Assembly: GCA_048270425.1 (NCBI GenBank)
Contig: JBLWSY010000001.1
Span: 496,001-560,000 of the forward strand
DNA from: Oceanospirillum sp048270425
GTDB lineage: Bacteria > Pseudomonadota > Gammaproteobacteria > Pseudomonadales > Halomonadaceae
Direction: 5' to 3'
DNA: 64,000 bases
How positions within the stretch are numbered: position 1 is the stretch's first letter; every line of letters starts with the position of its first letter. Below are positions 16,212-23,909 of the stretch, piece after piece. The notes under the pieces are model-generated. The model had not been told where the DNA came from and made no database searches. It saw nothing but the letters and a program-made list of their open reading frames with translations. A program made the translations under genes and the position numbers.

Positions 16212-16856
16212 GTGTCGGGAAAAAGTGGAAAAAAAACGAAGCAAGCCATTAACCGCGAAATTTTAGAGTCTAAAATCCTGCGTTCTGCAGAACTCGTTTT
16301 TGCTGAAAAAGGCTTTAGCGGGGCGTCCATGGAACGGATCGCTGAACTGGCGAATATCTCCAAACAAAATCTGATTTATTACTTTGCAAACAAAGATTTA
16401 CTGTACAAAAGAGTCTTGCAGGAGATACTGGGAATCTGGATCAATAAGCTGCAATTACTTGAGCTGTCGGAAGCTGATCCTGAAACCTCAATCCGACACT
16501 ATGTAAAAGAAAAAATGGAGCTTTCCAGAGATTATCCCTATGGCTCCAAAGTGTTTGCCCACGAAATTATTAGTGGCGCACCGGTATTAAAACCCTACCT
16601 GATATCCGATCTTAAACCTCAGTTTGAAAAAGACATTGAAGTTGTTAACTCTTGGATTCGTAAGGGTTTTATCAATGATATCGATCCCGCGCACTTCTTC
16701 TTTATGGTCTGGGCGACTACCCAGTCTTATGCTGATTTCTCCACACAAATGGACATTCTGATGGATCAATCCCAATTACAGGGAGAAGCTTACCTGCGAG
16801 CTGAACAAGCCATTACGGATCTGATTTTGCACGCAATTGGTGCCAGAAAAAAATAA
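16212..16856 (+). CDS. TetR-family regulator, RutR-like
   Basis: 214 residues, GTG start at 16212 with AAGGG 10 bases upstream. N-terminal helix-turn-helix (about 20-65; MERIAELANISKQNLIYYFANK) and a C-terminal domain with RutR hallmarks: ILGIWINKLQ, SRDYPYGSKVFAHEIISGAP and DPAHFFFMVWATTQSYADF. RutR senses uracil and thymine and controls pyrimidine use. The gene stands between the leftward hydrolase operon and the rightward F420 operon, and a RutR-type palindrome lies on each side. I infer that it links both operons to pyrimidine supply. Confidence 0.85.
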   Translation: MSGKSGKKTKQAINREILESKILRSAELVFAEKGFSGASMERIAELANISKQNLIYYFANKDLLYKRVLQEILGIWINKLQLLELSEADPETSIRHYVKEKMELSRDYPYGSKVFAHEIISGAPVLKPYLISDLKPQFEKDIEVVNSWIRKGFINDIDPAHFFFMVWATTQSYADFSTQMDILMDQSQLQGEAYLRAEQAITDLILHAIGARKK

Positions 16857-16867
16857 TTCAATTTATT

Positions 16868-16881
16868 TTACCTTTTGTAAA
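16868..16881. promoter_or_regulatory. Weak copy of the RutR-like motif
   Basis: TTACCTTTTGTAAA matches 11 of 14 positions of the operator at 15986. It lies 12 bases after the regulator stop codon. It could be a weak site or chance in an AT-rich gap. Confidence 0.25.
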
Positions 16882-16998
16882 AAACACTTTGTTTTTCTCA
16901 AAGCGCTCATCCTTGTTTTATCGGGCCTTTTTATCCTTATGATTTATAACGTTTTTTAATAATAGTTAAGTTTTCCCTTAAGCCATATTAACTTTGAT

Positions 16999-17116
16999 CC
17001 CGCCAAAATAGTGCACGATCTGCACTAAAAAAAACGTGTTTACCCGCCAAAATTCTATGTGCTATCAATTGTTTTATACCAAACGGTAAAACTTTTGATT
17101 TCTAACATTTTGGCGG
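16999..17116. repeat. Repeated CCCGCCAAAAT motif and inverted repeat upstream of cofG
   Basis: CCCGCCAAAAT occurs at 16999-17009 and 17043-17053 (44 bases apart, about four helical turns), and its reverse ATTTTGGCGG at 17107-17116 overlaps the cofG ribosome-binding region. A perfect 7-5-7 inverted repeat TAGTGCA/TGCACTA lies at 17009-17027. The regular spacing suggests binding sites of an unknown regulator. The 16857-17122 gap holds no gene. Confidence 0.45.
17076..17089. promoter_or_regulatory. Predicted RutR-like operator in front of the F420 operon
   Basis: ATACCAAACGGTAA; its reverse complement TTACCGTTTGGTAT matches the operator at 15986 in 12 of 14 positions, including the central TT. 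It lies 33 bases ahead of the cofG start. Confidence 0.55.
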
Positions 17117-17122
17117 TGCCTC

Positions 17123-18250
17123 ATGATCAGTATTGCTGATGCTTATAGCTTTAAAAATGCCACAGGCCCGGATCTGCATGCTTTGTGCGAGCAGGCATCA
17201 GCCGTTCGTGATCTGCAGTGGGGCAAACAGGTTTCCTATTCACCTAAAGTGTTTCTTCCCTTAACGAATATGTGCCGCGACTCCTGCGGTTACTGCACCT
17301 TTGTACAGAACCCTGACAGCCCAACGGCTAACTATATGACTCCAGATGAAGTCTTATCGGTTGCCCTTGAGGGAGATCGTTCCGGCTGTCGTGAAGCTCT
17401 GTTTAGTTTGGGTGAAAAGCCTGAACAGAAACATGCTAAGGCCCGGCAATGGCTGGAGCATCTTGGTTACGTTTCCACTCTGGATTACCTGCAAAGTCAG
17501 TGTGATCTGGTGTTATCACACACACGTTTGCTGCCCCATATCAACGCTGGTGCGCTGACAAAAGCAGAGCTAAAAAGCCTGAAACCCTATGCCGCCAGCA
17601 TGGGCATGATGCTGGAAAACAGCTCTCTGGAACTGATGAAACCGGGACAGGCACATCACGGCTGTCCGGATAAGACACCAAAACGTCGAATAGCCACTTT
17701 AGAAGCTGCAGGTGAACTCGGTATCGCCTTTACCACAGGAATTCTTATCGGTATCGGGGAGTCCTGGGAGGACAGAGTAAACAGCCTGGCATTGATACGG
17801 GATATTCATCTCACCTACGGCCACATTCAGGAAGTGATCGTACAGAATTTCCGGGCGAAACCCGGCACGGCCATGGCGCACTGCTCTGAACCTGACATCG
17901 ATGATATGAAGCGTACGCTTGCCGTAGCCCGACTCATCTTACCGCCTGAAATCAGTCTGCAGGCTCCGCCAAACCTTGAGCGTGAATATGGCGCTTATCT
18001 CTCCGCTGGCATCAACGACTGGGGCGGAATCTCACCGATTACCCGTGACTTTATCAACCCGGAAAGGGCCTGGCCCCACATCAACAGTCTGACAAAAGCA
18101 TGCCTGGGTAAGGGGTACCGTCTTGTTGAACGCCTGACGATTTATCCCGCTTTTAGCTCAGCCAACCAGCACTTTCTGACACCGGAACTTCAGCAAAAAG
18201 TTCAGTGGCTTCAACAGACAGAACTCACCTCAAGAGGGTTAGTAGCATGA
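17123..18250 (+). CDS. cofG: FO synthase subunit CofG (radical SAM)
   Basis: 375 residues. Radical-SAM cluster C51-x3-C55-x2-C58 (CRDSCGYC), followed by LFSLGEKPEQKH and HINAGALT, features of the 7,8-didemethyl-8-hydroxy-5-deazariboflavin synthase subunit CofG. With CofH it makes FO, the deazaflavin chromophore of coenzyme F420, from tyrosine and a flavin precursor via S-adenosylmethionine radicals. Separate CofG and CofH proteins are the archaeal-like arrangement; actinobacteria fuse them as FbiC. First gene of a seven-gene operon with overlaps throughout the first six genes. F420 synthesis is rare in gammaproteobacteria. Confidence 0.95.
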   Translation: MISIADAYSFKNATGPDLHALCEQASAVRDLQWGKQVSYSPKVFLPLTNMCRDSCGYCTFVQNPDSPTANYMTPDEVLSVALEGDRSGCREALFSLGEKPEQKHAKARQWLEHLGYVSTLDYLQSQCDLVLSHTRLLPHINAGALTKAELKSLKPYAASMGMMLENSSLELMKPGQAHHGCPDKTPKRRIATLEAAGELGIAFTTGILIGIGESWEDRVNSLALIRDIHLTYGHIQEVIVQNFRAKPGTAMAHCSEPDIDDMKRTLAVARLILPPEISLQAPPNLEREYGAYLSAGINDWGGISPITRDFINPERAWPHINSLTKACLGKGYRLVERLTIYPAFSSANQHFLTPELQQKVQWLQQTELTSRGLVA

Positions 18251-19467
18251 ACGCACCGTTTAAAACCGCAAAAATCGCGATTCGTGAAGAATACCGTGCT
18301 GTATTGGACAAGGCTCTGGCCGGAACAGAGCTGAGTAAAGATGACGCCGTCCTGCTGTTTAAGGGCAACCCTGAAGAAACAAGAATGCTCTGCGACACCG
18401 CAAACCAGATTCGACAGCGGGTCAATGGAGACCATGCCAGCTTTGTTATCACCCGGAATATCAACTTCACTAACGTGTGTTACATGGGCTGCAAATTCTG
18501 CAATTTTGCCAAGCATAAAGGTGATGAAGGTGCTGAATTCCTCTCATTGGAGCAGGTTGCAGACCGAGCTGCCGAGGCCTGGGAGCGGGGCGCTACCGAG
18601 GTTTGTATTCAGGGTGGGCTGCACCCGGATATCGATGCGGATTACTACCGTGGCGTAATTTCCCATGTGAAAGCCCGCGTACCCGATATCCATATCCATG
18701 CCTTTTCGCCTTTTGAGATCTGGTATGGCTCTAAAAAAGCCCGCATGGCTCCAGCGGATTTTCTTGCAGAATTAAAAGCACTGGGACTTGGTTCAATGCC
18801 GGGCACTGCTGCTGAAATTCTGGATACCGAGGTCAGAAGTCAGCTGACCAAAAACAAGCTCACTACAGAAGAATGGGTTCGCATTATTGAAGCAGCTCAC
18901 AGTGTCGGCGTGCGTACAACAGCCACCATTATGTACGGCCATATCGACGGCCCTGAGCATTGGGCAGAGCACATGGCTCTGATTCGCTCAATTCAGAAGC
19001 AAACAAAAGGCTTTACCGAGTTTGTTCCTCTGGGATTCATTCACTATGAAACCCGTTTGTACAACGAAAATCCTGACAGGGTGCGTACCGGCCCGACAGC
19101 AGATGAGCATATCAAAATGCATGCGGTTGCCCGTCTGATGCTTCAGGGGCAGATCGATAACATTCAGTCCTCATGGGTGAAGATGGGCCCGGAAATGGCA
19201 TCCTCGCTGCTGCAATCCGGTGTTAATGATCTGGGCGGAACCCTGATGGATGAGAGCATCTCAAGAGCGGCAGGGGGCACCCACGGTCAGGAAGTTCTGC
19301 CATCGGATATGGTCGCCAATATTCAGGCCAACGGCTTGACGCCAATCCAGCGCGGCTCACTGTATCAAACGATAAAAACCTATCCCGCGCCAATCAGCAC
19401 CTCCCGAACAGCAGTCTTAGGCGATTCGGTGACAAACACGGCAGTAGCGGCCGTAGCAGGAGCGTAA
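18247..19467 (+). CDS. cofH: FO synthase subunit CofH (radical SAM)
   Basis: 406 residues from the ATG at 18247, which overlaps the cofG stop (ATGA). An earlier in-frame start inside cofG is less likely. Cluster motif C78-x3-C82-x2-C85 (CYMGCKFCNF), then EVCIQGGLHPDID and HIHAFSPFEI, diagnostic of the CofH/MqnE/MqnC radical-SAM group. CofH joins a tyrosine-derived fragment to 5-amino-6-ribitylamino-uracil; CofG then closes the ring. Menaquinone enzymes MqnC/MqnE are related, but the cofG/D/C/E neighbours settle the assignment. Confidence 0.95.
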   Translation: MNAPFKTAKIAIREEYRAVLDKALAGTELSKDDAVLLFKGNPEETRMLCDTANQIRQRVNGDHASFVITRNINFTNVCYMGCKFCNFAKHKGDEGAEFLSLEQVADRAAEAWERGATEVCIQGGLHPDIDADYYRGVISHVKARVPDIHIHAFSPFEIWYGSKKARMAPADFLAELKALGLGSMPGTAAEILDTEVRSQLTKNKLTTEEWVRIIEAAHSVGVRTTATIMYGHIDGPEHWAEHMALIRSIQKQTKGFTEFVPLGFIHYETRLYNENPDRVRTGPTADEHIKMHAVARLMLQGQIDNIQSSWVKMGPEMASSLLQSGVNDLGGTLMDESISRAAGGTHGQEVLPSDMVANIQANGLTPIQRGSLYQTIKTYPAPISTSRTAVLGDSVTNTAVAAVAGA

Positions 19468-20528
19468 TGATGGTCAATCGGAACCCATTAGCAGCAGACA
19501 CGACCCCGTCAGATCTGCCTGTTGTCACGCTTCTGGCGGGGGGGGGCGGAGGAGCTAAAGCTGCGGAAGGCTTACAAGCCACGGACTATGCCAGCAAGGC
19601 TGCTGTTATCGCCAATATCGGTGATGACGAGACCTTTCACGGCCTGAAAGTTTGTCCGGATATCGACACCCTGATCTATTCACTTTCCGACCAGATCGAC
19701 AGAAACAAGGGTTGGGGGCTGAAAGAGGAGAGCTATCAGGTGTTGTCCGCCCTAAAGGATCTGGGCCGTGATACCTGGATGACACTGGGGGATAAGGATT
19801 TTGCTACCCATATCTACCGATCCCAGGCTTTAAGCAGCGGGCTAACACTCACCGAAGTCACAGAGAAACTGGCTGCAAGTTTCGGTGTGGCTCTACCGGT
19901 TCTTCCACCGACCGATACTCCTGTTCCGACACAGCTTTTTTATGCCAATCAGTGGCACAGCTTCCAGGACTACTTTGTCCGTGAACAGTGCAAACCTGAG
20001 GTTGAAGATGTGCGCTTCTATGGTGCTGAGCAGGCGATTGCCAGTGAAAAAGCACTCAAACAGATTTCTGAAAGCGACATCATCCTGCTGGCCCCCAGCA
20101 ATCCACTGGTCAGTATTGGTGCCATTCTGGCGGTACCCGGTATCCGGCACGCTATCGAGAGCAGCAACGCTTATGTAGTCGCTATCTCTCCCTTTATTGC
20201 GGGCAAAACCGTTAAAGGCCCTGCGGACCAAATGATGCGTTCTCTGGGTAAAGACGCCAGTAATGCATCTCTGGCAGAACTTTACTCAGGCCTGATTCAG
20301 GGGCTGGTTATCGATTCAGCAGACTATCACGACGCTCAGGCTATTGAAGCCACCGGCATCAAGGTAGCCGTTATGAATACCCTGATGAAAACCCTGCAGG
20401 ATAAAGAAAAACTCATCGCCTTAACCCTTCATTGGGCTACTGAACAATTCAAGGGTGAGCTTTCAAAAAACGAACCAATAGCGACGCCATCAGCCGTTAC
20501 ATCGGCTCAAAAGGAGGTGGCCTTATGA
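19467..20528 (+). CDS. cofD: 2-phospho-lactate transferase CofD (F420-0 synthesis)
   Basis: 353 residues; the start ATG shares one base with the cofH stop (TAATG), with a second ATG just after. The family start LLAGGGGGAKAAEGL (about residues 21-35) binds the GDP-activated substrate, and NIGDDETFHGLKVCPD with APSNPLVSIG follows. CofD transfers the phospholactyl-type moiety from the CofC product to FO. The glycine loop is encoded over a run of nine G residues (within 19538-19546), a potential slippage site in an otherwise intact gene. The C-terminal tail of about 20 residues looks dispensable. Confidence 0.93.
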   Translation: MMVNRNPLAADTTPSDLPVVTLLAGGGGGAKAAEGLQATDYASKAAVIANIGDDETFHGLKVCPDIDTLIYSLSDQIDRNKGWGLKEESYQVLSALKDLGRDTWMTLGDKDFATHIYRSQALSSGLTLTEVTEKLAASFGVALPVLPPTDTPVPTQLFYANQWHSFQDYFVREQCKPEVEDVRFYGAEQAIASEKALKQISESDIILLAPSNPLVSIGAILAVPGIRHAIESSNAYVVAISPFIAGKTVKGPADQMMRSLGKDASNASLAELYSGLIQGLVIDSADYHDAQAIEATGIKVAVMNTLMKTLQDKEKLIALTLHWATEQFKGELSKNEPIATPSAVTSAQKEVAL

Positions 20529-21244
20529 CCCCGCAAGAGATGCAGTCTCACAACGGCCAAGCGGATCTGTGCTTTGTAGTGCCGGTTAAATCCCCTGGTA
20601 ATGCCAAGCAGCGTTTATCCGATGTGCTTGATCATCAGCAGCGTAAAGAATTGGCCAATCATCTCTACCAGCATACCTTGAGCTACCTGAAGGAGCAGTT
20701 CCCTGAGCACGATGTTCTTGTCGTGAGCGAAAACCAGAACGTACTGCACGTATCCGCTGCCATGGGGTGCAAAACCCTTCTGCAGACTGATGACAAAGGG
20801 CTGAATGGTGCCATGGAGCAAGCGGCATCAGAAGTATCTCAGCGGGGTTATCAGGCCATGATGATGCTGCCTGCTGATTTGGCATTTCTGAGCAGGGATG
20901 AACTGTCACGCGTTCTTCAGTACCGGGATCACTACGAGCTGATTCTGGCGGAAGCCAATGATGGCGGCACCAATGCATTGCTAGTGCAGCCACCCAATGC
21001 CATTCGCTTTCGATTTGGCCTGAACTCAGCCAAAGCCCATCAGCGTGAAGCGACCAAAGCGAACCTGAGAGTCTGCGTACTCAATCTGCCACTAATGGCG
21101 GTGGATATTGATAAAGCCTCTGATCTTGCTATCGCCCGGCAGGCTAAAAGCAAAGCTTTGCAGGGTTTGGATCAGGTTCTGTGCTTTAGCGCATCGCAGG
21201 ATAGCCAGATTCCCCAGACTTCAGGAGGCCATTTCCATGCCTGA
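20525..21244 (+). CDS. cofC: Guanylyltransferase CofC (F420 synthesis)
   Basis: 239 residues, ATGA overlap with cofD. Nucleotidyltransferase fold: VVPVKSPGNAKQRLSDVL near residues 18-35, MMMLPADLAFLSRDE near 115-129 and NDGGTNALLV near 143-152. It activates a three-carbon phosphoacid with GTP (2-phospholactate, phosphoenolpyruvate or 3-phosphoglycerate, depending on lineage) for transfer by CofD. Which substrate is used here cannot be read with confidence. The last 30 residues overlap a good AGGAGG ribosome-binding site for cofE. Confidence 0.9.
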   Translation: MTPQEMQSHNGQADLCFVVPVKSPGNAKQRLSDVLDHQQRKELANHLYQHTLSYLKEQFPEHDVLVVSENQNVLHVSAAMGCKTLLQTDDKGLNGAMEQAASEVSQRGYQAMMMLPADLAFLSRDELSRVLQYRDHYELILAEANDGGTNALLVQPPNAIRFRFGLNSAKAHQREATKANLRVCVLNLPLMAVDIDKASDLAIARQAKSKALQGLDQVLCFSASQDSQIPQTSGGHFHA

Positions 21245-22061
21245 TGCAGCCCAGATCAACGCTAATGTCGGCACCAACACCGACACCAGCACCCGCGACA
21301 TCCGTATGTTTCGTCTGGAGGGGCTGCCGGATTTCCAACCGGGAGACGGCCTTGCCGAACGTCTGATTCAACACCTTGAAAACACCGGAACCACCTTGGT
21401 TGATAAAGACATTCTGGTTATCGCTCATAAGGTGGTTTCTAAGTGTGAAGGGGCTGTCAGACGTCTTTCTGAGGTAACACCCAGTGCAGAAGCCGTTGAA
21501 GTTGCTGAAAGCGTAGGTAAAGACCCGCGCAAAGTTCAGGTCATTCTTGATCAGTCAAAACGCATTTTGCGGGCGGTCAGGCATCACCCTGAACGTGAAG
21601 GCGTGCTGATCGCAGAACATAACCGGGGCTATATCTGTGCTAATGCGGCAGTCGATGAATCGAACTCAGCAGAAGCAGACCTGCTGATTACTCTGCCTGA
21701 TAACCCGGACCGAAGCGCCAGAGAACTCGCTGATGCCCTTGAACATCACTTTGGCGTCACTTTGGGCATTGTGATCAGCGACACCTTTGGTCGTCCGTGG
21801 CGGCTCGGCCAAACCAATGTCGCGATTGGTGTTGCCAACGTACCTGCACTCAACGTTATGGCCGGTGAGACTGATGCTTACGGTCGGCCTCTTACGGTTA
21901 CAGCACCTGCTTTAGGGGATGAACTTGCCGCGGCATCAGGCTTGCTGATGGAGAAGAGCGCCCAGACCCCCGTCATTGTTTTTCGTGGACTTGATTGGCA
22001 AGTCACAAACAGCTCAGGACAGGACCTGATCCGAGCACAACAAGAGGATTTATTCCGATGA
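21237..22061 (+). CDS. cofE: F420-0:gamma-glutamyl ligase CofE
   Basis: 274 residues from the ATG at 21237, preceded by AGGAGG; the frame is open further upstream inside cofC but has no ribosome-binding site. Family motifs: VIAHKVVSKCEGAVRRL near 60-77, ANAAVDESN near 135-143, and ISDTFGRPWRLGQTNVAIG near 177-195. Adds gamma-linked glutamates to F420-0. It has the short archaeal form and lacks the C-terminal FMN reductase domain of actinobacterial FbiB, which reduces dehydro-F420. Ends in an ATGA overlap with the NADP oxidoreductase. Confidence 0.93.
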   Translation: MPDAAQINANVGTNTDTSTRDIRMFRLEGLPDFQPGDGLAERLIQHLENTGTTLVDKDILVIAHKVVSKCEGAVRRLSEVTPSAEAVEVAESVGKDPRKVQVILDQSKRILRAVRHHPEREGVLIAEHNRGYICANAAVDESNSAEADLLITLPDNPDRSARELADALEHHFGVTLGIVISDTFGRPWRLGQTNVAIGVANVPALNVMAGETDAYGRPLTVTAPALGDELAAASGLLMEKSAQTPVIVFRGLDWQVTNSSGQDLIRAQQEDLFR

Positions 22062-22720
22062 AAATTGCCATTATTGGTGGAACAGGCCCTCAGGGTAAGG
22101 GGCTGGCAAAGCGTTTTGCTCTTGCCGGTGTTGATGTGGTTATCGGATCACGTGATGGCCAGAAGGCTGAAGCTCTTGCCGGAGAATTGAACTCAATACT
22201 GGATGGACAGCATCTGAGTGGCTGCGATATCGAAACGGCTGTTCAGGCCAGTGATGGGATCGTGATTCTGTCTGTGCCTTATGCTGCCCATAACGCGACT
22301 CTGGAACAGATCAAACCCTTAATGGCCGACAAAATTCTGGTGGATATTGTCGTGCCACTGGCAGAGGGCAATCCCAAAGCAGTGGCTATGCCACCGGAAG
22401 GCTCTGCTACAGAAGCGGCTCAAAGCCTGCTGGGTGACACCATTCCTGTGGTTGGGGCTTTACATAACGTTTCAGCAGTAACGCTGAATAATCTCGATAA
22501 CGCCATCAACTGCGACATTCTGGTATGTGGTAACGATCTGGAAGCGAAGAAAAAGGTGATGGCGCTGTGTGAAAAACTCGGCACTGCAGCCTACAACGCC
22601 GGGTTAGCTGAAAGTGCCCGCTGCATCGAAGCCATTACCCCGATTCTGATCCGACTGAATATATCCAAAGATGTGCCTTTCTCTCATGCGGGAATTCGGA
22701 TCTGCCCACCGGAACATTAA
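22058..22720 (+). CDS. F420H2:NADP+ oxidoreductase (Fno/NpdG)
   Basis: 220 residues. Rossmann motif IIGGTGPQGKGLAKRFALAG at residues 5-24 and a GSRD turn (31-34) that reads as NADP(H) 2'-phosphate binding. VPYAAHNATL and VVGALHNVSA are typical of the NPDGR family. It exchanges hydride between NADPH and F420, so here it would recharge F420H2 from NADPH. Translationally coupled to cofE by ATGA. Last of the overlapping genes; the LLM oxidoreductase follows after 84 bases. Confidence 0.92.
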   Translation: MKIAIIGGTGPQGKGLAKRFALAGVDVVIGSRDGQKAEALAGELNSILDGQHLSGCDIETAVQASDGIVILSVPYAAHNATLEQIKPLMADKILVDIVVPLAEGNPKAVAMPPEGSATEAAQSLLGDTIPVVGALHNVSAVTLNNLDNAINCDILVCGNDLEAKKKVMALCEKLGTAAYNAGLAESARCIEAITPILIRLNISKDVPFSHAGIRICPPEH

Positions 22721-22753
22721 ATACAGGGGTTAAAACGCACACTGTCTCGATAA

Positions 22754-22781
22754 ACAAGAAACAAGAAACAAGAAACAAGAA
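22754..22781 (+). repeat. Heptanucleotide tandem repeat in the leader of the LLM gene
   Basis: ACAAGAA repeated four times exactly, followed by related AC-rich bases and the GAGGAAA ribosome-binding site, 23 bases before the ATG at 22805. The repeat is unstructured and purine-rich; copy number may vary and alter spacing or translation. Confidence 0.9.
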
Positions 22782-22804
22782 ACACAACAATCTGAGGAAA
22801 TATC

Positions 22805-23812
22805 ATGGAATTTGGCATCACTTTTAAAGGTTTTGTAAGCCCGGATCGCGCCCGTAACCTGGTTCGTCAGGCAGAAGCAGCAGGCTTTGATTACTGCTGG
22901 TTTTACGACTCCCATATTCTTTGGCGTGAATCCTTCGTTGCAATGGCGATGTGTATGGAGCACACCACCAAAATGCGCTTCGGACCTTGCGTCACCAATC
23001 CTAACATCCGTGACTGGTCCCTGGCTGCCAGCCTGTATGCCAGTCTGGCGCACCAGAGTAATGGGCGTTTTGATATCGGCCTGGGCCGTGGCGACTCCTC
23101 AATGCGGGTCATGGGTAAAAAACCAGCACCTCTTGCTCGCGTGGCAGAGTTCACCCAGAAAGTTAAAGCCATGGTACGAGGCGAAGAGGTGGAATACGGC
23201 GAGTGCGAACAACCGGTGAAACTGCCCTGGGCCACAGGTTATGAATTACCCGTGTGGATCGGTGCGTATGGTCCTAAAGCTCTGAAAACAGCAGGTGAAG
23301 TAGGCGATGGCCTGATTCTGCAGATCGGCGATCCCAGCCTTGTGAAATGGTTTGGCGATCAGGCATTGGCTGCTGGTAAGGAAGCTGGCCGTGACATGAG
23401 CGACTTTAAGATTCAGGCAGCAGCCCCCGCTTATTTTGGTGATATGGATTACTGCATCGAGCACACCAAATGGTTCCCGGCGATGGTGGGTAACCATGTA
23501 GCTGATATCGTCGAAAAATACGGCAATGACTCAGGTCTGGTACCCCGTAGTCTGACGGACTATATCGAAAAGCGTCGCGGCTACGATTACTCCAAGCATG
23601 GTCAGAGTGATAACCCCTATCTGGACTTTATTACTGAAGATATCGTGAAAAGCTTCTGTGTTCTGGGTAGCGTTGAGGATCACATCGCTAAGATCCGTCA
23701 TCTGGAAGAAGCAGGAACGACTCAGTTTAATATCTATCTGGATAACGGCGACGAAGAGAACATCATTGCTCAATACGGCAAGCACATCATTCCTCAGTTC
23801 AAAGGCGAATGA
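22805..23812 (+). CDS. F420-dependent LLM-class oxidoreductase (CPS_4043/Mer-like family)
   Basis: 335 residues, luciferase-like TIM barrel: MEFGITFKGFVSPDRARNL at the start, CWFYDSHILWRE near 36-47, GRFDIGLGRGDSSMRVMGK near 92-110, PVWIGAYGPKALKTAGEVGDG near 149-169. Related to methylene-tetrahydromethanopterin reductase. As I recall, TIGR03842 describes this group as a proteobacterial/actinobacterial family of unknown function, often the only F420-dependent LLM protein in the proteobacterium. It closes the F420 operon, so it is the likely user of the cofactor. Neighbours suggest the substrate is a pyrimidine (uracil or thymine reduced to the dihydro form); this is inference. Related LLM enzyme RutA binds uracil, a useful precedent. 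Confidence 0.88.
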   Translation: MEFGITFKGFVSPDRARNLVRQAEAAGFDYCWFYDSHILWRESFVAMAMCMEHTTKMRFGPCVTNPNIRDWSLAASLYASLAHQSNGRFDIGLGRGDSSMRVMGKKPAPLARVAEFTQKVKAMVRGEEVEYGECEQPVKLPWATGYELPVWIGAYGPKALKTAGEVGDGLILQIGDPSLVKWFGDQALAAGKEAGRDMSDFKIQAAAPAYFGDMDYCIEHTKWFPAMVGNHVADIVEKYGNDSGLVPRSLTDYIEKRRGYDYSKHGQSDNPYLDFITEDIVKSFCVLGSVEDHIAKIRHLEEAGTTQFNIYLDNGDEENIIAQYGKHIIPQFKGE

Positions 23813-23849
23813 AGTTAAGGTCAGTAGATTTATAAAAGAGAAATAAGCA

Positions 23850-23879
23850 AAAACTCCGGCATTACGCTGGAGTTTTTTT
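23850..23879. terminator. Bidirectional terminator between the F420 operon and the two-component operon
   Basis: Stem AAACTCCGGC/GCTGGAGTTT (imperfect) with T7 on the + strand and T5 on the minus strand. It lies 37 bases after the LLM gene and about 30 bases beyond the convergent response regulator's stop codon. Confidence 0.8.
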
Positions 23880-23909
23880 GTGTCTGATTCAGTATCTGGG
23901 AAGGGAGCA

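Noticed and set aside
22754..22781. Short tandem repeats considered as a CRISPR fragment
   Set aside because: 7-bp units without spacers and no cas genes in the window.
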